Shown piece by piece: positions 1 through 5,921 of a stretch of 5,994 nucleotides of DNA. Location: NCBI GenBank assembly GCA_026967815.1, contig JAPUUO010000088.1:1-5994 (forward strand), in the 5' to 3' direction. The position numbers and the translations under genes are program-made. The DNA comes from Candidatus Bathyarchaeota archaeon (GTDB lineage Archaea; Thermoproteota; Bathyarchaeia; Bathyarchaeales; Bathyarchaeaceae). The notes below the pieces were generated by a model. It ran no database searches and was not told the DNA's origin. It was given only the letters and a program-made list of their open reading frames with translations. Position 1 is the stretch's first letter, and every line of letters starts with the position of its first letter.

Positions 1-123
1 ATGGCTTTCAGAGCCTACGATCCATGCTTTGCTTGTGCTACTCACTTTGCTATTGGTGAGATGCCTTTAGAGGTCAAGATTTACGATTACGAAAGACGGC
101 TAATGAAGACAGTGAGAAGATGA
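1..123 (+). CDS. mvhA: F420-non-reducing [NiFe]-hydrogenase large subunit, C-terminal end (partial)
   Basis: Only the last 40 codons lie in the window; the ATG at position 1 is internal to the gene, not its start. The visible peptide carries the C-terminal [NiFe]-hydrogenase signature D-P-C-x-x-C-x-x-H (window residues 7-15, DPCFACATH), whose two cysteines bind the Ni-Fe centre. It is followed by a 25-residue tail. In this family such a tail is normally removed after the His by a maturation endopeptidase once nickel is inserted. The tail (GEMPLEVKIYDY and following) resembles group 3 cytoplasmic hydrogenases. The hdr genes start 6 nt downstream, one of them fused to MvhD, so an MvhA role (H2 oxidation feeding HdrA) is the best reading. 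FrhA or another group 3 large subunit cannot be excluded from 40 residues alone. Confidence 0.87.
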   Translation: MAFRAYDPCFACATHFAIGEMPLEVKIYDYERRLMKTVRR

Positions 124-129
124 TGAGAA

Positions 130-2562
130 ATGAATGAAGTCAAAGTTGGAGTTTTTCTGTCGGATTGCGGAAAGCAGCTCTCTGAAATTCTAGACTACAA
201 CGCACTGATCGACTATGTGAAAAAAGTTTCAGGTGTGTCTCTCGTTGGTAGAAGCAGTGAGTTCTGGCGTGGCAAAGGATTACAGCTAATCGTAGACGCC
301 ATTAAGGATAAAAGGATAAATAAAGTTGTAGTGGCGGAGAGTCTCCCGAAACTAAGCGAAGTCAACATTGTTCAGGCAGTTGAAAACGCTGGTCTTAACC
401 CCTATCTGGTGGAAGTGATCGACCTCAAGGATCACTGTGCCTGGCCTCATCGCGCAACACCGTTGGAAGCAACTGAAAAAGCCAAAGCCATGCTGCTAGC
501 TGCCATCGAACGAGCCAAGCTTCTCGAACCTATAGAAAAACTTGAGTTTCCAGTCCTCAAATCTGCCGTGGTCATAGGCGGAGGCATAGCCGGTATGCAA
601 GCCGCCGTGGATTTGGCGGATTTGAAATTTGAAGTGCATCTGGTTGAAAGGGCACCGTTTCTTGGGGGTTTAGCCGCTCAGGCAGGTCGATTCTTTCCAA
701 CGGATGACTGCGCGCTCTGCATACAATCCCCACTCTCAGACGTAAAAACCATAACCCACACCTCACGAAAATGCGTATATCGTTCCGGTTTCAGCGAGAT
801 TCCCCACCTAAACATACTGACAAGTTCGAGAGTAGTGAGTATCGAAGGAGTTCCTGGCAACTACAAGGTTACAATAGAGAAGAAGCCAAGATACGTCAAC
901 GAACTGAAATGTACAGCATGCGACTTATGCACAACCGTTTGTCCTGTAGAAGTACCAGATGAATACAATGCAAAGCTGAAAGCTCGCAAAGCCATCTACA
1001 TGAACATACCCAATGTTCATCCACCTGTCTATGTCATCGACGAAAACGTCTGCAAGTTCCACGACTGTGCCAAATGCGTCGAAATTTGCCCCACCAAAGC
1101 CATCGAATTAAACCAGAAAGGTGAGCAGATAACACTCAACGTAGGCAGTATAATCGTTGCCACGGGCTTCCAAGAGTTCGATTCCAGCATAATAAAGGAG
1201 TATCACTACGGCGACTATCCAGACGTCGTAACTAATCTTGAACTGGCTCGGATGATTGACGGCTTTGGCCCCACAAGCGGTGAGATTGTTAGACCTTCAG
1301 ACCGCAAGCCTGCCAAGAAGGTTGTTTTCATACAATGTGTAGGTTCGCGTGATAGGCGATACAATTACTACTGTTCGAGCATCTGCTGTATGGTCTCCCT
1401 GAAACATGCCATGCTACTCAAGACGATAGATCCCAACGCAGATGTCACGATATGTTACATAGACGTAAGAACCACCGGAAGGGAGCATGAAGATTACTAT
1501 GAACGAGCTCGGGAGATGGGAATAAAGTTTGTCAAGGGTAGGCCAACTGAAGTCTTGCAGGACGCACAAACGAGTAGGCTAATCGTCGATGTTGAAGACG
1601 CTCTTCTGAAAAGATTCCTAGCACTGCCCGCTGACCTTGTAGTGCTGGCTCCCGCGATGGTGCCTTCCACAGGCACTAAGGAACTGGTCGAAATCCTAGG
1701 TATCGAATTAGATGAAGACGGTTTCTTCAAGGAATATAATGCCAAGCTGAGACCAACTGAAACCAAGTTAAAAGGAATGTACATCTGTGGAGGAACAACA
1801 TTCCCAAAGGACACGCCAACAACTTCTCTGCACGCACATTCGGCGGCTCTAAAGGCCGCCAAATTCATGAACAACGCCAAGATAGTCAAAGACCAGAGAA
1901 CCGCCGTGGTTAACGAGGAATATTGCGGGAACTGCGAGTTCTGCCCGGTAACTTGTCCATACGGCGCGATAAGTCTCGAGCCAACGACCGGAGAACATTT
2001 CATTGCTCGAATATCCGATCTCCTCTGCGAAGGATGCGGTATCTGCGTCGGAACTTGTCCCCTCAATGCAATTGAACTCAGACACTCGAGACCAAACCAG
2101 ATGCTCGCTCAGATGAAAGGTCTCATGTCTATTAATGGAACATCGAAACCTTTGGTTCTAGCCATCTGCTGTTCGGAATGTGGCCACACAGCCGTAGACT
2201 CTTCTGGAATGGCCATGATACAGTATCCAGCCAATGTCAGAGTCATGAAAGTTCCTTGCACGGGCATACTGCAAGTTCACCAATTGCTGGATGCCTTCAA
2301 ATCTGGTGCTCAAGGAGTAATGGTTGTAGGATGCAAGAGTGACGGTTGCCACTACGAGGTCGGCGTCCAGAAAGCTGAAAAAAAGGTGGAGCTTGCAAGA
2401 ACGTTGCTGAAAGAATATGGTATAGAGCCGGACAGATTGGCGATGTTTAACATGGTCTTCATCGAAGGAAGAGAATTCGCCCAAGCAACGCAAATGATGA
2501 CTCAAAGTTTAGAAAAGCTGAGTCCACTCCATTTGACCGACGATTCTTTGGCAGAGGCGTGA
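130..2562 (+). CDS. hdrA: Heterodisulfide reductase subunit A fused to an MvhD (hydrogenase delta) domain
   Basis: Cytoplasmic FAD/iron-sulfur subunit that should bifurcate H2 electrons between ferredoxin and HdrBC. Domains: N-terminal domain (1-140); FAD fold with GGGIAG (150-155) and the HdrA motif FPTDDCALC (C194, C197); inserted two-cluster ferredoxin (C261/264/267/271 and C308/313/316/320); the QCVGSRD...YCSSICCM cluster motif (C403, C415, C419, C420), with K425 at the place of the lysine I recall near flavin N5 in methanogen HdrA; C-terminal two-cluster ferredoxin (C599/602/605/609 and C633/636/639/643); then an MvhD domain (about 674-800) with C680, C681, C684, C710, C735, C740. HdrA is usually about 650 aa and MvhD about 140, so 810 aa fits a fusion like Methanosarcina HdrA2. 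Oddities: N-terminal cluster cysteines are mostly replaced (S11, W46, S71; only C13 and C103 remain), and there is an insertion near 202-222. The ATG sits 6 nt after mvhA with only a weak ribosome site (GATGAG). Confidence 0.95.
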   Translation: MNEVKVGVFLSDCGKQLSEILDYNALIDYVKKVSGVSLVGRSSEFWRGKGLQLIVDAIKDKRINKVVVAESLPKLSEVNIVQAVENAGLNPYLVEVIDLKDHCAWPHRATPLEATEKAKAMLLAAIERAKLLEPIEKLEFPVLKSAVVIGGGIAGMQAAVDLADLKFEVHLVERAPFLGGLAAQAGRFFPTDDCALCIQSPLSDVKTITHTSRKCVYRSGFSEIPHLNILTSSRVVSIEGVPGNYKVTIEKKPRYVNELKCTACDLCTTVCPVEVPDEYNAKLKARKAIYMNIPNVHPPVYVIDENVCKFHDCAKCVEICPTKAIELNQKGEQITLNVGSIIVATGFQEFDSSIIKEYHYGDYPDVVTNLELARMIDGFGPTSGEIVRPSDRKPAKKVVFIQCVGSRDRRYNYYCSSICCMVSLKHAMLLKTIDPNADVTICYIDVRTTGREHEDYYERAREMGIKFVKGRPTEVLQDAQTSRLIVDVEDALLKRFLALPADLVVLAPAMVPSTGTKELVEILGIELDEDGFFKEYNAKLRPTETKLKGMYICGGTTFPKDTPTTSLHAHSAALKAAKFMNNAKIVKDQRTAVVNEEYCGNCEFCPVTCPYGAISLEPTTGEHFIARISDLLCEGCGICVGTCPLNAIELRHSRPNQMLAQMKGLMSINGTSKPLVLAICCSECGHTAVDSSGMAMIQYPANVRVMKVPCTGILQVHQLLDAFKSGAQGVMVVGCKSDGCHYEVGVQKAEKKVELARTLLKEYGIEPDRLAMFNMVFIEGREFAQATQMMTQSLEKLSPLHLTDDSLAEA

Positions 2563-2569
2563 ATTTGGC

Positions 2570-3067
2570 ATGACCCATGGAAAAGAGGAAAAATCTGCGG
2601 ACCAAGCATTCTCTCAAGCAGTTACACATATGACTCCATGCTACCAGTGTGGAACGTGTGCTAGCAGTTGTCCAGTTGCGAAAATCACCGAGCGTTTTAA
2701 TCCTAGAGAAGTTATTAGATTGTCTCTATTGGGAGAAAGAAATGAGGTGATTTCAGGCGATGCCATATGGTTGTGTTGTTCATGCTATAACTGCCATGAA
2801 AGATGCCCCCAAAAGGTCCACGTCCCGCATGTGCTGTACCTTCTCAGAAATATAGCCTTACACGCGGGCCATTCACCGAACATCTACTCAGAGTTTGCAT
2901 CCGCGCTCTTGAATAATGGCCGCTTAGTCAATGTTTCCAGATTCGTAGAAAACAAAAGACCCATTCTAGGCTTACCCCCTCTCCAACCAACAGGTATGGA
3001 AGCGCTGAGAAAGATTCTCGCCTCAAAAGGACTCGACAAGTTTCAAAAGAAGGAAGAAATGCGATGA
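2570..3067 (+). CDS. hdrC: Heterodisulfide reductase subunit C (two [4Fe-4S] electron-transfer subunit)
   Basis: Small ferredoxin-like subunit that carries electrons from HdrA to the catalytic HdrB in the cytoplasm. It shows two C-x2-C-x2-C-x3-C-P motifs: C24/C27/C30/C34 (CYQCGTCASSCP) and C69/C72/C75/C79 (LCCSCYNCHERCP), the HdrC pattern, with one extra cysteine at C70. The helical stretch between them (NPREVIRLSLLGE) is typical. At 165 aa it is slightly short for the family (about 180-195). The ATG lies 7 nt after the hdrA stop, with GAGG at 2554-2557 as a possible ribosome site inside the end of hdrA. The 3' end overlaps hdrB by 4 nt (ATGA), implying translational coupling. There is no membrane segment, so this is the soluble type and not HdrDE or DsrMK. 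GlpC/LdhE-like Fe-S proteins share the motifs, but the gene order makes HdrC secure. Confidence 0.94.
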   Translation: MTHGKEEKSADQAFSQAVTHMTPCYQCGTCASSCPVAKITERFNPREVIRLSLLGERNEVISGDAIWLCCSCYNCHERCPQKVHVPHVLYLLRNIALHAGHSPNIYSEFASALLNNGRLVNVSRFVENKRPILGLPPLQPTGMEALRKILASKGLDKFQKKEEMR

Positions 3068-3948
3068 AAAGATACGCCATTTTCCTCGGTTGCACCATAC
3101 CTGCTCGCCAACCAAACTACGAGTTATCAGCGAGAAAAGCCTTGGCCAAACTTGAAATCGAACTTGTAGACCTACCCAACATGACGTGTTGTTGCCCGCC
3201 ACCCATGCAATCCATTGACCTAGAAGCCAGCTTAGCTGTGGCGGCATACAATCTCTGCCTAGCCGAAGAAGCAGGCTTGAACATAGTGACGTTATGTTCT
3301 GGTTGTTTTGAATCTCTTGCCATGGCAAACGAAACTCTGAAAGCCGAAGACGAAACAAGAGCGAAGACAAACGCGATTTTGTCCAGAGCTGGCAAGGAGT
3401 TTCAAGGCAGCATAAACGTTAAGCATTTCCTCCAAGTCTTGACAGAAGATGTAGGATTAGAACGTCTCAAGAGAAGCGTCTCCAAGCCTTTAAGCAATCT
3501 GAAAGTAGCAGCGTTCTACGGCTGCCACGCACTCAGACCAAGCGAGTATCTGAAATTGGACGACCCAGAAAGCCCACGCATTCTTGAAAGTTTGATCGAA
3601 GTGTTGGGTGCGACGAGTGTTGAATATCGAGATAAGCTGAAGTGTTGTGGTGGGCTCCTGAGGGGTTATTCTGACGACCTCGCGCTTAGTCTTGCCAGAG
3701 AAAAACTCGCGAATGCAACGAAGGCGGGCGCTGACTGCATCGCGACACTGTGCCCGTTCTGCTTTATTGCCCTGGATCTAGGACAACTGCAGATGAAGTC
3801 AAAGCTCAATGAAACCTTCGACATGCCAGTGCTTCACTATTCGGAACTTCTAGCCCTGGCCTTGGGAATTGATCCGAAGGAAATGGCGCTAGAAACCCAT
3901 AAAGTTAAGGCTGAAAAGGTCATCCATAAGATATCTATCAAGCATTAG
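3064..3948 (+). CDS. hdrB: Heterodisulfide reductase subunit B (CCG-domain catalytic subunit)
   Basis: Catalytic subunit of soluble heterodisulfide reductase. In methanogens it cleaves CoM-S-S-CoB on two non-cubane [4Fe-4S] clusters. Both CCG motifs are complete: first C10, C43-C44, C78, C81 (LGC...CCCPPP...LCSGC) and second C154, C194-C195, C230, C233 (YGCH...KCCGG...CPFC). These positions match methanogen HdrB almost one-to-one as I remember it. C42 adds a third consecutive cysteine where the family usually has SCCP. Length (294 aa) is normal. The start ATG overlaps the hdrC stop, and AAGGAAG at about 3050-3056 is a ribosome site about 7 nt upstream. The C-terminal tail after LGIDPKEM is lysine-rich. 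The natural disulfide is unknown if this organism is not a methanogen. No selenocysteine is needed to read any motif. Confidence 0.95.
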   Translation: MKRYAIFLGCTIPARQPNYELSARKALAKLEIELVDLPNMTCCCPPPMQSIDLEASLAVAAYNLCLAEEAGLNIVTLCSGCFESLAMANETLKAEDETRAKTNAILSRAGKEFQGSINVKHFLQVLTEDVGLERLKRSVSKPLSNLKVAAFYGCHALRPSEYLKLDDPESPRILESLIEVLGATSVEYRDKLKCCGGLLRGYSDDLALSLAREKLANATKAGADCIATLCPFCFIALDLGQLQMKSKLNETFDMPVLHYSELLALALGIDPKEMALETHKVKAEKVIHKISIKH

Positions 3949-4231
3949 ATAGCCCAACAAGGTCATTGTTAAGTGAAGAAAGACCTATCAAGAGCGCGCC
4001 AAACCGCATGATCAACAATATTGTCGTTTCTCTCACGCAATAGGCATAGAAATCTCTCTGATAGCCTCTCTTCATTAAACGCTCAAGGTCTGGGTCACAT
4101 CCATCTCTCTTGATTCTTTTTGAGTTCATCCAAATCTTGTCCATTACAAATATCAATTCCAGCACACCCTCCTTGTCAATGCACGCACGAAACGACACAT
4201 CTGAGTAGTCGAACTTGACCCTGTCATGCAA
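3938..4231 (-). CDS. Hypothetical small protein (97 aa, TTG start), unrecognised
   Basis: Reverse-strand ORF filling most of the 408-nt gap after hdrB and overlapping the end of hdrB by 11 nt in convergent orientation. I do not recognise a family. Support for coding is compositional: the first codon position is purine-rich, arginine is mostly AGA/AGG as in the neighbours, and the peptide has an ordinary globular look (for example FRACIDKEGVLELIFVMDKI and DPDLERLMKRGYQRDFYAYC). Residues about 71-93 are hydrophobic (TTILLIMRFGALLIGL), possibly a weak membrane or core helix. The open frame extends upstream without any ATG to a stop at 4276-4274, so TTG at 4231 is the likeliest start, though no good ribosome site precedes it. 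A TATA-like ATTTATATT at 4296-4288 would place the transcript start near 4266. It could be a decayed gene or a chance ORF. Confidence 0.4.
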   Translation of the reverse strand: MHDRVKFDYSDVSFRACIDKEGVLELIFVMDKIWMNSKRIKRDGCDPDLERLMKRGYQRDFYAYCVRETTILLIMRFGALLIGLSSLNNDLVGLSNA

Positions 4232-4285
4232 ATTGTCTGTGAAGCTCTCGAAAGATAGTGTATGAAATGCACTCTACGCGCGCAC

Positions 4286-4298
4286 ATAATATAAATCA
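4286..4298. promoter_or_regulatory. TATA-like element, possibly serving divergent promoters
   Basis: The AT-rich run ATAATATAAATCA stands in otherwise GC-richer sequence (GCGCGC lies just to its left). Read on the reverse strand it is ATTTATATTAT, close to the archaeal TATA consensus TTTATATA. It sits about 60 nt upstream of the TTG of the reverse ORF, with a predicted transcript start near 4266. Read on the + strand, AATATAAAT would start transcription near 4317, giving the phosphatase gene a leader of about 40 nt that contains its Shine-Dalgarno. Which direction is used, or whether both are, is inference. Confidence 0.4.
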
Positions 4299-4344
4299 CC
4301 TCGCAACGTATTGAATTCTTGCAAGTAAGTGTTGTAAATGGTTT

Positions 4345-4350
4345 GGGTGA
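4345..4350 (+). promoter_or_regulatory. Shine-Dalgarno for the ArsC-type gene, fixing its GTG start
   Basis: GGGTGA matches the archaeal 16S anti-Shine-Dalgarno (GGTGA core) and ends 6 nt before the GTG at 4357. The protein read from that GTG begins MKKVLFVC, exactly where this family begins, so the GTG start is well supported although no ATG is present. Confidence 0.75.
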
Positions 4351-4356
4351 AATTAC

Positions 4357-4752
4357 GTGAAGAAGGTTCTGTTCGTGTGTGTGGAAAATGCTTGTAGGAG
4401 TCAAATGGCCGAGGCTTTTCTCAACAAAATAGCCAACGGAAAAGCCACAGCAACTAGTGCAGGCACCAAGCCTTCTAAGGAAGTGCATGCTAAAGCAGTT
4501 GTTGTTATGCAAGAAGTTGGAATTAACATAGGCAGGCAAAGACCCAAGTTGTTGACAGCTAATATGGTTAAAGAAGCAGATAGGGTCGTGACAATGGGTT
4601 GTGCTGCTGATGTCTGTTCTGTGTTTCCGATTGAGACAGAAGATTGGCAAATTGAAGACCCTTCAGAAAAATCTATAGAAAAGTTCAGGGAGATTAGAGA
4701 TGAAATTAAGAGACGAGTTGAAAGGCTGATCAAAGAGCTTGGTTTCAGGTGA
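4357..4752 (+). CDS. arsC: ArsC-type low-molecular-weight protein tyrosine phosphatase / arsenate reductase
   Basis: A 131-aa cytoplasmic enzyme of the LMW-PTP fold. The P-loop CVENACRS gives C-x5-R-S (nucleophile C8, R14, S15) and carries the second cysteine C13, as in thioredoxin-coupled arsenate reductases (CxxNSCRSQMAE). A further cysteine pair, C82 and C87 (MGCAADVC), lies where ArsC has its redox relay pair. The spacing is 5 residues against 7 in Staphylococcus/Bacillus ArsC, closer to actinobacterial and archaeal forms. EDWQIEDP near residues 90-98 supplies the general-acid Asp-Pro. The C-terminal charged helix (FREIRDEIKRRVERLIKEL) is standard. These features favour arsenate reduction by a thiol relay, but a phosphotyrosine phosphatase role is not excluded. 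It starts with GTG behind a strong GGGTGA. The next gene follows after 6 nt, so the two are probably co-transcribed. No arsR, arsB or acr3 is in the window. Confidence 0.85.
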   Translation: MKKVLFVCVENACRSQMAEAFLNKIANGKATATSAGTKPSKEVHAKAVVVMQEVGINIGRQRPKLLTANMVKEADRVVTMGCAADVCSVFPIETEDWQIEDPSEKSIEKFREIRDEIKRRVERLIKELGFR

Positions 4753-4754
4753 GG
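4748..4754 (+). promoter_or_regulatory. Shine-Dalgarno for the E1-like gene, overlapping the upstream stop
   Basis: GGTGAGG spans the TGA stop of the upstream gene (4750-4752). Its GGTGA core ends 6 nt before the ATG at 4759. It fixes the start of the E1-like gene and suggests translational coupling with the phosphatase gene. Confidence 0.7.
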
Positions 4755-4758
4755 TCGC

Positions 4759-5805
4759 ATGGTTTCCTCCAAGGTTTTTGACCCCAAAGAGTTCTATAGT
4801 AGACAGATTGCTCTGCCCGAGCTTAAACAAGAAGGTCAAGAGAAACTAAGACGTTCCAAAGCGGTTGTGGTTGGCTTGGGCGGTTTAGGCACAGTCTCCG
4901 CTCTTTATCTTGCCCTAGCCGGTGTTGGACATCTGCGCCTAGTCGATCAAGACATAGTTGAACTCAACAATTTACACCGTCAAGTTTTGTACGGCGTACA
5001 CAGTTTACGCTACCCGAAGGCAGAGGCTGCAGCAGAAAGAATTGGACAGATAAATCCTGAGGTGAAAGTTGAGCCTATAACAGAAAACGTGAGAAGAGGC
5101 AATGTTTACGACATAATTGAAGGAACGAACTGTGTTGTCGATGGATTAGACAACATGCACACGCGCTATCTGCTAAACAGATCGTGTGCCAATCAAAAGA
5201 TTCCCTATGTTTTTGGAGCAGCCATCGGGATTGAGGGTAACCTCTCAGTCTTTGCTCCTCCAGAGACTCCATGCCTTGAATGTGTGTTGCCAAATCTGGA
5301 CGACCGATATCTTCCAACCTGCGACGTGCGGGGAGTGCTGGGGGCAACCACAGGCATTATCGGGTCAATGCAAGCTATGGAAGCAATAAAGTTGCTTGCT
5401 GGAATGGGCGATTCATTGAAAGGAAAACTTATGGTCTTTGACTTCCGTGACATGTTTTTCACCACAATTGAAATCTTCAAGCGTTCCGATTGCCCAGTAT
5501 GTCAAGGCAAACCAACGACAAGAGTTGAACAAGGCGAGCGGCTGGCATGGTTGTGCGGACGTAACACAGTGAATATTAATCCCCCAAAGCCAACTAACAT
5601 GAACTTGAGCGAAATCTATGAGAGATTAAAGCGCCATTTCAGAATCCTCATAAAATCTTCTTTTGTAGTTGTGTTTGAATATGACGGCGTCGAAGTCAGC
5701 CTTTTCAATCAGGGACGCATGCTTCTTAAGAATGTGAAAGATGAAGAGTCTGCGCTGGAAGTTTACAACAAGGTGATAGAGAACCTAGGCTTGAACCCTG
5801 CATAA
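4759..5805 (+). CDS. HesA/MoeB/ThiF-family E1-like adenylyltransferase
   Basis: Activates the C-terminal Gly-Gly of a ubiquitin-like sulfur carrier (MoaD, ThiS or SAMP type) by ATP-dependent adenylation, for molybdopterin/tungstopterin, thiamine or tRNA sulfur insertion, or protein modification. The nucleotide loop is GLGGLG (39-44). Key residues line up almost one-to-one with E. coli MoeB as I recall it: R15, D63, R74 (NNLHRQ), K87, D131 (DGLDN). Zinc cysteines are C172/C175 and C245/C248, and the catalytic cysteine is C188 (PTCDVRGVLG). Residues about 262-348 form an extra C-terminal domain starting LCGRNTV, with a small alpha/beta pattern; it is not a rhodanese, unlike MOCS3/UbaA-type proteins. 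I recall a similar tail in some bacterial ThiF/MoeB homologues. Length 348 aa fits E1 core plus tail. The carrier protein is not in the window, so the pathway cannot be named. GGTGAGG precedes the ATG. Confidence 0.93.
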   Translation: MVSSKVFDPKEFYSRQIALPELKQEGQEKLRRSKAVVVGLGGLGTVSALYLALAGVGHLRLVDQDIVELNNLHRQVLYGVHSLRYPKAEAAAERIGQINPEVKVEPITENVRRGNVYDIIEGTNCVVDGLDNMHTRYLLNRSCANQKIPYVFGAAIGIEGNLSVFAPPETPCLECVLPNLDDRYLPTCDVRGVLGATTGIIGSMQAMEAIKLLAGMGDSLKGKLMVFDFRDMFFTTIEIFKRSDCPVCQGKPTTRVEQGERLAWLCGRNTVNINPPKPTNMNLSEIYERLKRHFRILIKSSFVVVFEYDGVEVSLFNQGRMLLKNVKDEESALEVYNKVIENLGLNPA

Positions 5806-5845
5806 TTGAAAAACACTAGCACACAAAACTGATATTAAGAAATCG

Positions 5846-5900
5846 CATGAAAAGCTGCCAATTTAACCATACAGAAAACATAAAAGCTTTACTTTTCATG
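5846..5900. repeat. 9-bp perfect inverted repeat in the intergenic region before tRNA-Cys
   Basis: CATGAAAAG (5846-5854) is the exact reverse complement of CTTTTCATG (5892-5900), separated by 37 nt that include the palindrome AAAGCTTT (5883-5890). It lies between the E1-like gene stop and the tRNA. It could fold near the 3' end of the operon transcript or be a protein-binding site for the tRNA promoter. The long loop and low GC make a classical hairpin terminator unlikely; the T-containing right arm (TTTACTTTT) might help archaeal termination. Function is unknown. Confidence 0.35.
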
Positions 5901-5921
5901 ATGACTTTGTGTGAAACAAGT

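Noticed and set aside
123..137. ATG at 123 upstream of the hdrA start
   Set aside because: That frame stops after four codons; the HdrA-like sequence begins at the ATG at 130.
1497..2066. Reverse ORF of 189 codons inside hdrA
   Set aside because: Antisense shadow of a conserved Fe-S region; the peptide is Ser/Arg/Ala-rich low-complexity typical of mirrored frames.
3948..3989. Possible hairpin terminator after hdrB (AGGTC 3960-3964 with GACCT 3982-3986)
   Set aside because: Only a 5-bp stem with a 17-nt loop and no following T-tract; not supportable as a terminator.
3949..4356. CRISPR repeats, IS ends or a structured RNA in the long intergenic gap
   Set aside because: No spaced direct repeats, no terminal inverted repeats or target duplication, and no extended stem structure could be seen by eye.
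4153..4650. Reverse ORF of 165 codons opposite the ArsC-type gene and the intergenic region
   Set aside because: Its peptide is rich in Cys, His, Ser and Thr with no recognisable motif, and it lies antisense to a confidently identified gene, so it is a shadow frame.
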